64,000 nt of DNA from Thermoplasmata archaeon (GTDB lineage: Archaea; Thermoplasmatota; Thermoplasmata; Lutacidiplasmatales; UBA184). The notes beneath the pieces were generated by a model. That model was not told the DNA's origin and searched no databases. It worked only from the letters and a program-made list of their open reading frames with translations. The translations under genes were made by a program, and so were the position numbers. This document shows positions 33,441 through 41,492 of the stretch, one piece after another (the first letter of the stretch is position 1; each line of letters opens with the position of its first letter). The stretch is from assembly GCA_021806135.1 (NCBI GenBank), contig JAJZYB010000005.1:1-64000 (forward strand), in the 5' to 3' direction.

Positions 33441-34250
33441 ATGGACCCGGTGGCGATCTACTTCACCGGCACCGCCGGCGTGGGGAAGACCACCCTCACC
33501 CGGTCCTTCTACCGCTGGTTGAACGAGGCCGGCTACGACGCCGTGACGGTGAACCTGGACCCCGGCATGGAGAACCCCTCCTACGACCCGGACGTGGACA
33601 TCCGGGACTGGGTCAAGCTCTCCGAGGTCCAGGCGGAGCTCGGCCTCGGCCCCAACGGGGCCCAGGTGGCCGCGAGCGACCTCATGGCCGTGAAGATCTT
33701 CGAGGTGCGCTCCGCCCTGGAGAAGCAGGGGGGGGACTACCTCCTGGTGGACACCCCGGGCCAGGTGGAGCTCTTCGCCTTCCGGGAGTCCTCCCGGCAC
33801 ATCGTGGAGGCGCTCACCGGCGAGCGGAGCCTCCTCGCCTTCCTGTTCGACCCGCTGCTCTCCCGGCGCCCCGGAGGATACCTCTCGCTCCTGCTGCTCT
33901 CGGCCACCGTGCAGTTCCGCTTCGGCCTGCCCCTGGTGAACGTGGTGGCGAAGGAGGACCTCCTCTCACCGGAGGAGCGGGAGCGACTGGCCCAATGGGG
34001 GGAGGAGCCCTTCACCCTCTACGAGGCCGCCCGGGACGAACCGGGGGAAGGGGGGACCGCCCTCTCCCTGGAGCTCTTCCGCGCCCTGGAGGGGGTGAGC
34101 CCCCTCTGGTCCCCCGTCTTCTCCAGCTCCGAGACCGGCAGCGGGTTGGAGGACCTCTACGCCGCCTGCCAGCGCTCCTTCTCCGGGGGCGAGGACGTGG
34201 AGCGGACCGGCGGACCGACGAGCGGGGCCGACGAACCGCCGCCTCCGTGA
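33441..34250 (+). CDS. GPN-loop GTPase
   Basis: A 269-residue dimeric P-loop GTPase. P-loop GTAGVGKTT, switch DPG in NLDPGMENPSYDPDVDIRDW, the GPN loop GLGPNGAQ, and Walker B DTPGQVELFAF are all present. Eukaryotic homologues assist RNA polymerase II assembly; the archaeal role is not established. It ends 10 nt before the converging 102-aa gene. C-terminal ~20 residues are Pro/Gly/Glu-rich. Confidence 0.93.
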   Translation: MDPVAIYFTGTAGVGKTTLTRSFYRWLNEAGYDAVTVNLDPGMENPSYDPDVDIRDWVKLSEVQAELGLGPNGAQVAASDLMAVKIFEVRSALEKQGGDYLLVDTPGQVELFAFRESSRHIVEALTGERSLLAFLFDPLLSRRPGGYLSLLLLSATVQFRFGLPLVNVVAKEDLLSPEERERLAQWGEEPFTLYEAARDEPGEGGTALSLELFRALEGVSPLWSPVFSSSETGSGLEDLYAACQRSFSGGEDVERTGGPTSGADEPPPP

Positions 34251-34260
34251 GGGCCGTTCC

Positions 34261-34569
34261 CTACGGTTCGTCGGAGAACATCAGGCCCATGCCCTGGGCC
34301 GACAATTCCTCTTCTTCCTTGAACCGGTCGTGGAGCCTCTCGGCGAGGGCGCCCTCGGCCCTGTTCCCGAGCGGAGGGATCGCCCCATCCGCGTGGGTCA
34401 TGGCCGTCTCGGACCCTTCCATGTACAGGTAGGTCTCCCCGGAGGCTCCCCCGAGGGGCTCGGCGTCCCTGAGGATCCGGGTCTGTCGCCAGAGCAGATC
34501 GTCCCGGGTGAGGAGCTCCTCCACCGCCGCCCGCTTCTCGGCGGGGACCACGTAGATGCGCCAGGCCAT
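34261..34569 (-). CDS. Conserved-looking hypothetical protein, 102 aa
   Basis: A soluble 102-residue protein from the ATG at 34569: MAWRIYVVPAEKRAAVEELLTRDDLLWRQTRI..., an ETYLYMEGSETA strand, and a helical C-terminus RLHDRFKEEEELSAQGMGLMFSDEP. Composition and a TATA-like CGAAATACC about 20-27 nt upstream support it. I do not recognise the family. The frame continues upstream to 35160 but is Pro/Arg-rich noise. Confidence 0.7.
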   Translation of the reverse strand: MAWRIYVVPAEKRAAVEELLTRDDLLWRQTRILRDAEPLGGASGETYLYMEGSETAMTHADGAIPPLGNRAEGALAERLHDRFKEEEELSAQGMGLMFSDEP

Positions 34570-35074
34570 GCGCCGACCACCGGCGGGAGGTATTTCGACC
34601 TTTGCTCCCGTCCGGCTCCGGGATCTGGACGAGGCCCCCTCCAGCGCCCGAGGGAGCTCCTCCCTCCGGGTCCGGGAACCCGCTTCAGGCCCCGGGGACC
34701 CGTCAAGCGAAGGGGGAGGGAGGGGCGGGCTTCCCCCGGCACCACCGGAGCCCCGGCGGGGACGGCCTGGGCAGGACCGGGGGGCCGGTTCGGTCCCGGG
34801 CGAAGTCCGCTCCATCGAGATGGATCCAGTGGGGACGTCGGGACGACGGTGAGCGGACCGGGGGGAGGCCCGGGGCAAGGGCGGAGCGGGCCACGGAGGG
34901 CCAGGCGGGAAGGGCGGACCTAAGGAGGGGTCGCCCTCCGCTGACGGATCAAGAGAACTCCCCGACGAAATCGGAAGCAAGCGGAAGGGCCGCCCCTGGG
35001 AGGGCCGCGCGCACTGAGCAACGGCGACGGGCATGGACAGACGCCTCGTTCCGGCCCGGCGGCGGTCGGCCGGG
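34570..35074. other. Intergenic region, nothing recognised
   Basis: About 500 bases separating the 102-aa gene from the CDF transporter's 3' end. Open frames on both strands are Pro/Arg/Gly-rich with no support. No repeats or tRNA-like structure seen. Confidence 0.45.
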
Positions 35075-36028
35075 TCACGTGGGTCCCACGGCGGCCGGGG
35101 AAATGCTCGGCCGCGTGCTGGACGATCCGAAAGGTTCCGCCTCGAGCTCAAAGACCGCATGGACGATGCCGAACTCCTCCTCGACCAGCCGACGCAGTCC
35201 TTCCGTCACCCGGGCCCCCTCGCTGACCGACATCTCGTCCACCCGGACGTGGGCCGTCATGCAGACCAAGGTCGGGCAGAGCGACCAGACATGCAGGTCA
35301 TGCACCTCCCGGACATGGGGGGCGCTGCCCAGGGCCTTCGATACGGTGGAAACGGAGATGCCGGAGGGCACTCGCTCCGTGAGCACCTCCCACCCTCCCC
35401 GGAACAGGGGGATGGATTCGTAGACGAGGATCCCGGCGATCACGAGAGCGGCTGCCGAATCGATCCACTCGCTCGAGGGCGAGAGAAGGAGCCACGCTGC
35501 GTCCACCAGGAGCGTGGCCGCGATCACCACGTCGGTCGCCAGGTGCAAGAGGACGCTGCGGACGTTCAGGTCCCGGGCGCGGCGGGGGATACGGCCGAGG
35601 TAGATGGCGGCCCCGCCCCGCAGGAACAACGTTGGGATCGCCGCGGCCAGGATCCACACGGGGTCCACCGGGCCGGCGAGCGTCGTGCCGTGCAGCAGTC
35701 CGAGCACGGCCGGGTAGGCAAAGACCGCACCGGTCGTGAGGATGACGAAGGCGTTCAACAGGGCCGCGAAGACCTCGAGACGGTGGGAACCGAAGGTCTG
35801 CTCGTCGGTCCGGCCCCGGGCGGTGGCGGCGAGCGCGATGTACGAGGCGACGAAGGCGAACAGATCGGGTACGTTGTGGACGGCGTCCACCGTGACCGAT
35901 AGGCTCCGGCTGAGGACCGCGCCGATCGCCTCGACCAGGAGGGCCACGACGGTGATCACGATGGCCACCACGAGGCCCCGGAGGATCCTCCCGGCAGCCT
36001 CGGACTCCCCGTGGGAATGCTCCGGCAT
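35075..36028 (-). CDS. Cation diffusion facilitator (zinc-type efflux)
   Basis: A 317-residue CDF transporter with six predicted TM segments. Metal-site motifs: SVTVDAVHNVPDLFA (usual DxxHxxxD; here an Asn after the His), and VLLHLATDVV (HxxxD) in TM5. The C-terminal cytoplasmic domain (VREVHDLHVWSLCP) is of the CzcD type. The start is the ATG at 36028; a TTG at 36043 would add five residues, but a TATA-like ATTAAG patch at 36050-36056 lies about 25 nt before the ATG. Expected role: zinc or other divalent export using the proton gradient. Confidence 0.9.
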   Translation of the reverse strand: MPEHSHGESEAAGRILRGLVVAIVITVVALLVEAIGAVLSRSLSVTVDAVHNVPDLFAFVASYIALAATARGRTDEQTFGSHRLEVFAALLNAFVILTTGAVFAYPAVLGLLHGTTLAGPVDPVWILAAAIPTLFLRGGAAIYLGRIPRRARDLNVRSVLLHLATDVVIAATLLVDAAWLLLSPSSEWIDSAAALVIAGILVYESIPLFRGGWEVLTERVPSGISVSTVSKALGSAPHVREVHDLHVWSLCPTLVCMTAHVRVDEMSVSEGARVTEGLRRLVEEEFGIVHAVFELEAEPFGSSSTRPSISPAAVGPT

Positions 36029-36387
36029 GCTACGCCGAACCAATGTCGGGGGGACTTAATCTTCGCGGGTATCCGGCGGCGGGCTCCCCTGCCTCGGGCC
36101 CCGGTCCCCGGGGCAGAGCTCCCCGCCGAGGGAACGGGGCCCTGTGAGGGAGGCAGAGCGGCACGTCAGAGGCCATGGCGCCACCTCCCCGACGCCCAGT
36201 GACAACCCCTACCAACCCCGGGAGGGCGGGGGGCGATCTTCTCCTCCTCCACCCGGGGAGAGGACGGGGGGCGGCCGGACGCGCCCACCCCGGTCGGCTT
36301 GGAACCCCTCTGGCGAGCCCCTTTCCCGTTCCCCGGGCGACGGCCATCCCCGGCAACGCTCTTGAGCGGAGGGCTCGGTCCCGGAGC
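36029..36387. other. Divergent intergenic region between CDF and TraB genes
   Basis: About 360 bases. It holds the CDF promoter element near 36050 and no clear one for the TraB gene. No gene, repeat or RNA signature recognised. Confidence 0.4.
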
Positions 36388-37215
36388 ATGGCGGTCTCCA
36401 CCAGCTGGACCTTCTCCTCGCCGGGAGGGGGTCTTCCCCCCGGGGCCATCCTGCTGGTCGGTGTGGCCCACGTGCTCGACGTCCAGGCGGGGCTGGACCG
36501 GGTCCTCTCCTCCTTCGCTCCCACCGCGGTGGCCGTGGAGCTCGACCCCGAACGCGCCGCCCTCCTACGGGAACGGGCCCGGGAACAGTCGCTCCCGCCC
36601 GGACAACGGCCGGCGACGCGGTCGGGCGGCCCGCTGCTCTTCCGCCTCTGGGGCCGGCTCCAGGAGCGCCTTGCCCGGGACATGGGGGTCCTCGCGGGGG
36701 GGGAGATGCTCCAGGTGGCCGAGTTCGCCTCCCGGTCCGGTCTTCCCACCTACCTCGTCGACGACCCGTTGCGGGAGACCGCCCCCCGGCTCCTCGCCTC
36801 GCTCTCGGGGCGGGAGCGCGTCCGGCTGCTCCTCTCCACGCTGGCCGCCTTTCTGATCCCCACCGGCCTCATGAAGGGAAGCCTGGAGGATTACGCCGAG
36901 GGGCGCGACGAGCTTCTCGTGGCCCTCCGCAAGAGCTATCCGGGCCTCACCCGGGTGCTCGTCGACGAACGGAACGAGCACATGGCCGCCCGCCTTGCCT
37001 CCCTGGCCCGGCAGACCCCCCGGGTGGCGGCGGCCCTGGGGGACGCCCACCTTCCGGGCGTCTCGGAGATCCTCAGGGGCGCCGGGCTCACGGTCTCGGT
37101 GGTCCACTTGGAGGAGCTCGCGCGGTCGGGGCTTCCCCCGCCGGCCGGAGCACCGTCAGGGTACGAGAGCGGGCCTCCTCCAGGCTCCGGAGGAGCTGGT
37201 CGGTCACCCCGGTGA
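36388..37215 (+). CDS. TraB/PrgY family protein
   Basis: A 275-residue TraB-family protein: GAILLVGVAHVLDVQ (GxxH), AVAVELDPERAALL, LVDERNEHMAARLASL and VAAALGDAHLPGV. Bacterial PrgY inhibits a peptide pheromone and the fold relates to erythromycin esterase/TIKI proteases; the archaeal role is unknown. ATG at 36388. The last 43 codons overlap the 3' end of the Mrp-like gene on the opposite strand by 128 nt. Confidence 0.85.
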   Translation: MAVSTSWTFSSPGGGLPPGAILLVGVAHVLDVQAGLDRVLSSFAPTAVAVELDPERAALLRERAREQSLPPGQRPATRSGGPLLFRLWGRLQERLARDMGVLAGGEMLQVAEFASRSGLPTYLVDDPLRETAPRLLASLSGRERVRLLLSTLAAFLIPTGLMKGSLEDYAEGRDELLVALRKSYPGLTRVLVDERNEHMAARLASLARQTPRVAAALGDAHLPGVSEILRGAGLTVSVVHLEELARSGLPPPAGAPSGYESGPPPGSGGAGRSPR

Positions 37216-37978
37216 GCTCCGGGGAGCGGTAGGTGTCGATCCGGCCCTGGTCGGCGAGCTCCGATAGGTTCGGGTCCACCGGGAGCTCCCCCAGGAACGG
37301 GGTATCGAACTCCTGGGCGAGCGCGGGACCCCGGCTGGGCCCGTAGAGCCGGAAGGTCTCCCCGCAGTGGGGGCAACGGGCGGTCCCCATGTTCTCCACC
37401 AGCCCCAGGAGCGGGATGCGGAGCTCCCGGGCCATGTTCATGGCCTTCTTCACGATGAGACCGGAGAGCTCCTGGGGGGTGGTCACGAAGACCATCCCAT
37501 CGAGCGGGACCGTCTGGAAGACGGTGAGGGGAACGTCCGAGGTCCCCGGGGGCATGTCCAGCAGCAGATAGTCCAGGGTCCCCCAGTTCACCCCCCCGAA
37601 GAACTGCATGATGAGCCGGGTGACCAGCGGCCCTCGCCAGATCACCGGGGTGGTGCTCTCCTCCACGAGGAACTGGCTGGAGACCACCTTCATGCCCCCC
37701 TCGGTCCGGGCCGGCTCGATCCCCTCGCCATGGTCCGACAACGGCCCGTGGAGCCCGAGGAGCTTCGGCAGCGAGGGGCCCGTGATATCGGCGTCGAGCA
37801 GGCCCACCGAACTCCCCCGGCGGGCGAGCTCGCCCGCCAGCAAAGCGGTGATCGAGGATTTCCCCACGCCTCCCTTCCCGCTCCCCACCGCCAACACGGT
37901 GGTGACATCACCCTTGGGGAGCCGTTGGAGCGCGCCTCCCGGCATCCCGGGACGTCGAGGAGGGGGGGTCGCCGCCAT
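37088..37978 (-). CDS. Mrp/NBP35 family iron-sulfur cluster carrier ATPase
   Basis: A 296-residue P-loop ATPase that carries and delivers Fe-S clusters. Deviant Walker A AVGSGKGGVGKSS, DADITGPSLPKLLGL, DMPPGTSDVPLTVFQ and ENMGTARCPHCG (the CxxC that binds the bridging cluster). The start ATG at 37978 is 23-28 nt from the TATATA at 38001-38006. The frame is open to 38161 but only this start fits the promoter. Ends 128 nt inside the converging TraB gene. Confidence 0.93.
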   Translation of the reverse strand: MAATPPPRRPGMPGGALQRLPKGDVTTVLAVGSGKGGVGKSSITALLAGELARRGSSVGLLDADITGPSLPKLLGLHGPLSDHGEGIEPARTEGGMKVVSSQFLVEESTTPVIWRGPLVTRLIMQFFGGVNWGTLDYLLLDMPPGTSDVPLTVFQTVPLDGMVFVTTPQELSGLIVKKAMNMARELRIPLLGLVENMGTARCPHCGETFRLYGPSRGPALAQEFDTPFLGELPVDPNLSELADQGRIDTYRSPELTGVTDQLLRSLEEARSRTLTVLRPAGEAPTARAPPSGPPRP

Positions 37979-38000
37979 GTCAACAGGGACGAACGGGCGG

Positions 38001-38006
38001 TATATA
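38001..38006. promoter_or_regulatory. Shared divergent TATA box for mrp and acd
   Basis: TATATA is its own reverse complement, so it can serve both strands. It is 23-28 nt upstream of the mrp ATG (37978, minus) and 37-42 nt upstream of the acyl-CoA synthetase ATG (38043, plus). No second TATA box is visible between the genes. Confidence 0.7.
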
Positions 38007-38042
38007 GCGCGAGGCTTCCCGAGAGGCGAGCGGGGACGGGGC

Positions 38043-40187
38043 ATGCCGGGATCCTTCCGAGAACTCTTCGCTCCCCGATCGGTGGCCGTGGTCGGCGCCT
38101 CCCGCCGGCCGGAGAGCGTGGGGGCCACCCTGTTCGCCAACATCCTCAAGGAGGACTTCACCGGGGTGGTCTACCCGGTCAACCCCTCGTGGCAGAGCGT
38201 GGGGGGGGTCCGCTGCTATCCGAGCGTCCGGGCCCTTCCCGAGCCCCCCGAGCTCGCCGTCATCATCGTCCCCGCGCCCGGGGTCGCCGAGACCCTCGAG
38301 GCCCTCGGTCGGGGAGGTACCCGACAGGCGGTGATCATCTCCTCGGGGTTCAAGGAAGTGGGGGGGGAGGGGATCGAACGGGAGTCCGCCCTCCGGGCCA
38401 TCGCCGCACGCTACCGGATGAACCTGGTCGGCCCGAACTGCTTCGGCGTCTTCAACACCGATCCCGCGGTCCGCCTCAACGCCACCTTCTCGAACACCCT
38501 CCCCACCCGGGGGTCGGTGGCGTTCATCTCCCAGAGCGGCGCCCTGGGGGCCGGGATCCTCAACTATGCCCGTGCCCAGGGCATCGGGTTCACCCAGTTC
38601 GTCTCGGTGGGGAACCGGGCGGGACTGGACGAGAACGACCTCCTCCCGGCGCTCGCCGAGGACCCGGCCACCCGGGTCATCCTGCTCTACGTGGAGGCCC
38701 TGGCGCAGGGGAGACGGTTCCTGGAGGTGGCCCGGAAGGTCACCGGACGCGTCCCGGTGCTCGTGATCAAGTCCGGGCGCACCCCCCAGGGGGCCCAGGC
38801 CGCGTTGAGCCACACCGGCTCGCTCGCCCAGGCCCAATCGGACCGCCTCTTTGACGGGCTCTTCGAGCAGGCCGGGGTGCTGAGGGCGCAGAGCCTGGCG
38901 GAGCTCTTCCAGATGGCCAAGGTCTTCTCCCAGGGGGCCCGGCGTTCGGGGATGCGCCTGGCGGTGCTCACCAACTCCGGAGGGCCTGGGATCGTGGCCG
39001 CCGATGCTGCCGTGCGCTCGGGCCTCACCCTCCCGGCCCTGCCTGAGGGGACCCAACAGAAGCTCCGCTCCTTCCTCTCCGTCAACGGCGCCTTCCGCAA
39101 TCCGGTGGACATGACGGCCGACGTGCCCCCCCGCGGATACGAGCGCGCCCTCCGCCTGCTCCTTCGGTCCGGCCAGGTGGACAACGTGCTGGTCATCGCC
39201 ACCCCCACGGGCAACACCGGCGGAGCGGAGGTGGTGGAGGCCATCCTGAGGGCCCGGGACCGGAGCCCGAAACCCGTGGTCTCCTGCCTTTTCGGGGTGG
39301 CCGACCTCACCCGGGAGGTGTCGCGTCTGGAATCCTCCGGTGTTCCGAACTTCGTCTTCCCCGAGGAGGCGGTCCTGGCCGTGAGCAAGCTCGCCCGCTG
39401 GGCCCAGTGGCGGTCCCTAGGGGAGCGGAGCCCTCCCCGCTTCCGGGTGGACCGCTCGGCGGCCCGGCGGCGGCTGCGGCGGGCCCGGGCGCTCGGTCGT
39501 ACCTCTCTCGCGGAATTCGAGGCCCGGGAGGTCCTGGAGGACTACGGCATCGCGTTCCCGGCGTTCCGCCGGGCCCGGAAGGACGAGGAGGTCCTCGCCG
39601 CGGCGGAGAAGGTCGGCTACCCCGTTGTCCTCAAGGCGATCTCCCCCCAGATCCTCCACAAGACCGAGGTCGGCGGCGTCGCCGCCAACCTCAGGGATGC
39701 CGGCGCGCTGAAGGAGGCGCTCGCCGCCATGCGGAGCAGCCTGAGGGCCCGCGCCCCCACCGCGGTCCTGGAGGGGTTCGAGGTGGAGAAGTTCGTGGAG
39801 GGAGGCCGCGAGGTCATCCTGGGGATCCATCGGGACGCCCAGTTCGGGCCGGTGCTGGTCTTCGGACTGGGGGGCATCTACGTGGAGGCCACCCAGGACG
39901 TGACGTTCCGCCTGGCCCCCCTCCGCCCCCCCGAGGCGGAGAACATGGTCAGAGCGATCCAGGGGTTCCCGCTGCTCGGCGCCTTCCGGGGGGAGCCCGC
40001 CGGGGACCTTCCCGCCCTCCACGAGGCGCTGTACCGGATCTCCCAGCTGGCCCTGGACCTCCCCGAGGTCGACGAGCTCGACGTGAACCCGCTGCTCGTC
40101 CTTCCCGAGGGGAAGGGCGTCGTCGCCGTGGACGCCCGGATCGGGCTGTCCCGGGCTCCATCTTCCAGATCGGCAACGCGGCCTTGA
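38043..40187 (+). CDS. acd: Acyl-CoA synthetase (ADP-forming), alpha-beta fusion
   Basis: A 714-residue fusion of the two subunits of ADP-forming acetyl/acyl-CoA synthetase, which makes ATP from acyl-CoA + ADP + Pi. Alpha part: CoA-binding VAVVGASRRPESVG, MNLVGPNCFGVFN, ISQSGALGAGIL, and the phosphohistidine region LSHTGSLAQ. Beta part from about residue 480: ATP-grasp (VVLKAISPQILHKTEVGGVAANL, FVEGGREVILGIH). In archaea it conserves energy from peptide and sugar fermentation, fitting the ferredoxin oxidoreductase at 41 kb. Substrate range unknown. Its 3' 239 nt lie antisense to the moaE frame. Confidence 0.93.
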   Translation: MPGSFRELFAPRSVAVVGASRRPESVGATLFANILKEDFTGVVYPVNPSWQSVGGVRCYPSVRALPEPPELAVIIVPAPGVAETLEALGRGGTRQAVIISSGFKEVGGEGIERESALRAIAARYRMNLVGPNCFGVFNTDPAVRLNATFSNTLPTRGSVAFISQSGALGAGILNYARAQGIGFTQFVSVGNRAGLDENDLLPALAEDPATRVILLYVEALAQGRRFLEVARKVTGRVPVLVIKSGRTPQGAQAALSHTGSLAQAQSDRLFDGLFEQAGVLRAQSLAELFQMAKVFSQGARRSGMRLAVLTNSGGPGIVAADAAVRSGLTLPALPEGTQQKLRSFLSVNGAFRNPVDMTADVPPRGYERALRLLLRSGQVDNVLVIATPTGNTGGAEVVEAILRARDRSPKPVVSCLFGVADLTREVSRLESSGVPNFVFPEEAVLAVSKLARWAQWRSLGERSPPRFRVDRSAARRRLRRARALGRTSLAEFEAREVLEDYGIAFPAFRRARKDEEVLAAAEKVGYPVVLKAISPQILHKTEVGGVAANLRDAGALKEALAAMRSSLRARAPTAVLEGFEVEKFVEGGREVILGIHRDAQFGPVLVFGLGGIYVEATQDVTFRLAPLRPPEAENMVRAIQGFPLLGAFRGEPAGDLPALHEALYRISQLALDLPEVDELDVNPLLVLPEGKGVVAVDARIGLSRAPSSRSATRP

Positions 40188-40530
40188 GCCCTTCCACCAG
40201 GTAGGCGAGCCCGTCGCGGGCGGGGCCCCGGTGGGCGGCGGAGACCGCCAGGGCCACGGCATCCTCCCCAGCCGGCACCCTTCCGAGGCGGTGGGCTCCC
40301 GCCACCGCGAGGAGCCCGAAGCGGCGGCGGGCCTCGGCCTCCAGCCGGGACATCTCCTTACGGACCAACGGGGCGTAGGCCTCGTAGGTGAGCGCCTTCA
40401 CGGTCCCCCGGGCCGTGCGGTCGGCACGGACCACGCCGACGAAGAGCTCGAGCCCTCCCGCCCCGGGGCGCCGGACCTGAGATAGGAGCCGCTCCGGCCG
40501 CAGGGGGGTCCGCGTCAGCCGTAGCGGCAT
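39949..40530 (-). CDS. moaE: Molybdopterin synthase catalytic subunit MoaE, with odd C-terminal extension
   Basis: MoaE adds the dithiolene sulfurs to precursor Z together with MoaD. From the ATG at 40530, residues to about 128 match the family: GGLELFVGVVRADRTARG, LTYEAYAPLVRKEMSRLEAEA and SAAHRGPARDGLAYLVEGLKAALPIWKMEPG. No stop codon follows; the frame runs another ~65 residues of Arg/Pro/Gly-rich sequence to TGA at 39949, antisense to acd. Normal MoaE ends soon after WKxE, so the tail is probably an artefact of missing stops or a readthrough extension. It follows moaD by 8 nt. Confidence 0.88.
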   Translation of the reverse strand: MPLRLTRTPLRPERLLSQVRRPGAGGLELFVGVVRADRTARGTVKALTYEAYAPLVRKEMSRLEAEARRRFGLLAVAGAHRLGRVPAGEDAVALAVSAAHRGPARDGLAYLVEGLKAALPIWKMEPGTARSGRPRRRRPSPREGRAAGSRRARRPRGGPGPAGRSGTAPRGGREGPRRAPPGRRRAAGTPGSL

Positions 40531-40538
40531 CCGCCTCC

Positions 40539-40793
40539 TCACCCTCCCGAGTACGGCGGAAGGATGGCGATCTCGTCCGTGGGGGACAACGCGCACCGGG
40601 CGGCCGCACCCTCGAGGTAGGTCCCGTTCACGGCGAACCGACAACGGGGGAGGAGGGGTCTCAGGGCCGGGAACTCCTCCTCGAGCTCCCGGAGGAGGCC
40701 GGCCAGGCTCGGGTCCCCGGGGGGTGGATCGCGGCGGAGGACCGCCCTTCCGCCGGTGGCCTCCCGGGTCTGGGCGAAGAGGAGCACCTTCAT
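40539..40793 (-). CDS. moaD: Molybdopterin synthase small subunit MoaD
   Basis: An 84-residue ubiquitin-fold sulfur carrier. The C-terminal PPYSGG ends in the Gly-Gly that is adenylated and thiocarboxylated. MKVLLFAQTREATGG start is typical. The ATG at 40793 overlaps the MarR stop by 4 nt, so marR-moaD-moaE form one operon. Together with moaA at 24 kb they would supply the Mo cofactor. Confidence 0.92.
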   Translation of the reverse strand: MKVLLFAQTREATGGRAVLRRDPPPGDPSLAGLLRELEEEFPALRPLLPRCRFAVNGTYLEGAAARCALSPTDEIAILPPYSGG

Positions 40794-41302
40794 CGGCGTG
40801 CCTCCCGGGTCGTCCGACGGGAGGAGGGGGCGCCCCGGTGTCCCCCCAATCCCATGGAGAGTCCTGCGAGCCCGAGGCGGAGCCCGGTCAACGCGGTGGG
40901 GGAGATCCGACGTTCCACCCGGCGCAGGGACCGGCGGTACATGGCCTTGGCCTTCCGTTGGGTCGAGAGCCCCCGTCCGGTCAGCCGCACCACCGTCGAC
41001 CGGGCGTCCCGGGGGTTCGGCTCCCGGGTGAGCAGGGCCCGGCGACGGAGCCTCCGGGTGAGGTCGGTGATGGCGGCCGGGGTCAGCCCGAGCGCCCGAC
41101 CCAGCTCGCCCAGGGTGAGAGCTCCCCGGGACAGGATGGAGAGCGCTTGGTATTCTGAGAGGAGAAGGTGAAAGGGCCGGAGCTTCCCGGCCAGCATACG
41201 GCGCAGGTCCTCGTGCACCCGGGCGAAGAGGTCCCACGGGTCTCCCTCCGGGTCCGGCCGGAGGCCCCTAGGGATCCGGGTGATGGCGGAAGGCCTGGCC
41301 AT
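40790..41302 (-). CDS. MarR-family transcriptional regulator
   Basis: A 170-residue winged-helix protein: YQALSILSRGALTLGELGRALGLTPAAITDLTRRLRRRALLTREPNPRDARSTVVRLTGRG, the MarR recognition helix and wing. Dimerisation helices flank it. The TATA-like GGATAAGG at 41325-41332 (minus) lies about 23-30 nt upstream. It precedes moaD with a 4-nt overlap, so it probably controls molybdopterin synthase expression, its ligand being unknown. Confidence 0.88.
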   Translation of the reverse strand: MARPSAITRIPRGLRPDPEGDPWDLFARVHEDLRRMLAGKLRPFHLLLSEYQALSILSRGALTLGELGRALGLTPAAITDLTRRLRRRALLTREPNPRDARSTVVRLTGRGLSTQRKAKAMYRRSLRRVERRISPTALTGLRLGLAGLSMGLGGHRGAPSSRRTTREARR

Positions 41303-41492
41303 GGCCCGCGGTAACCACCGCCCCTTATCCCGATAGAGGCGCGGCCCGGCGCGTCGCCAAGAGGGGAGGGCGGGCTCCGGTCCGGTGCCGGATCGCCTCC
41401 CGCGGAGGTGGCCTGGTTCGTGTCATGACGTCTCGTGGCCGTTCCCTTAATACGGGACCGGCGCTCGGCAGAAGCTCGAAAAGGAACCACCC

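Noticed and set aside
34570-35160. Upstream extension of the 102-aa gene to a 299-aa protein
   Set aside because: Residues upstream of the ATG at 34569 are Pro/Arg/Ser-rich noise, and a TATA-like box suits that ATG.
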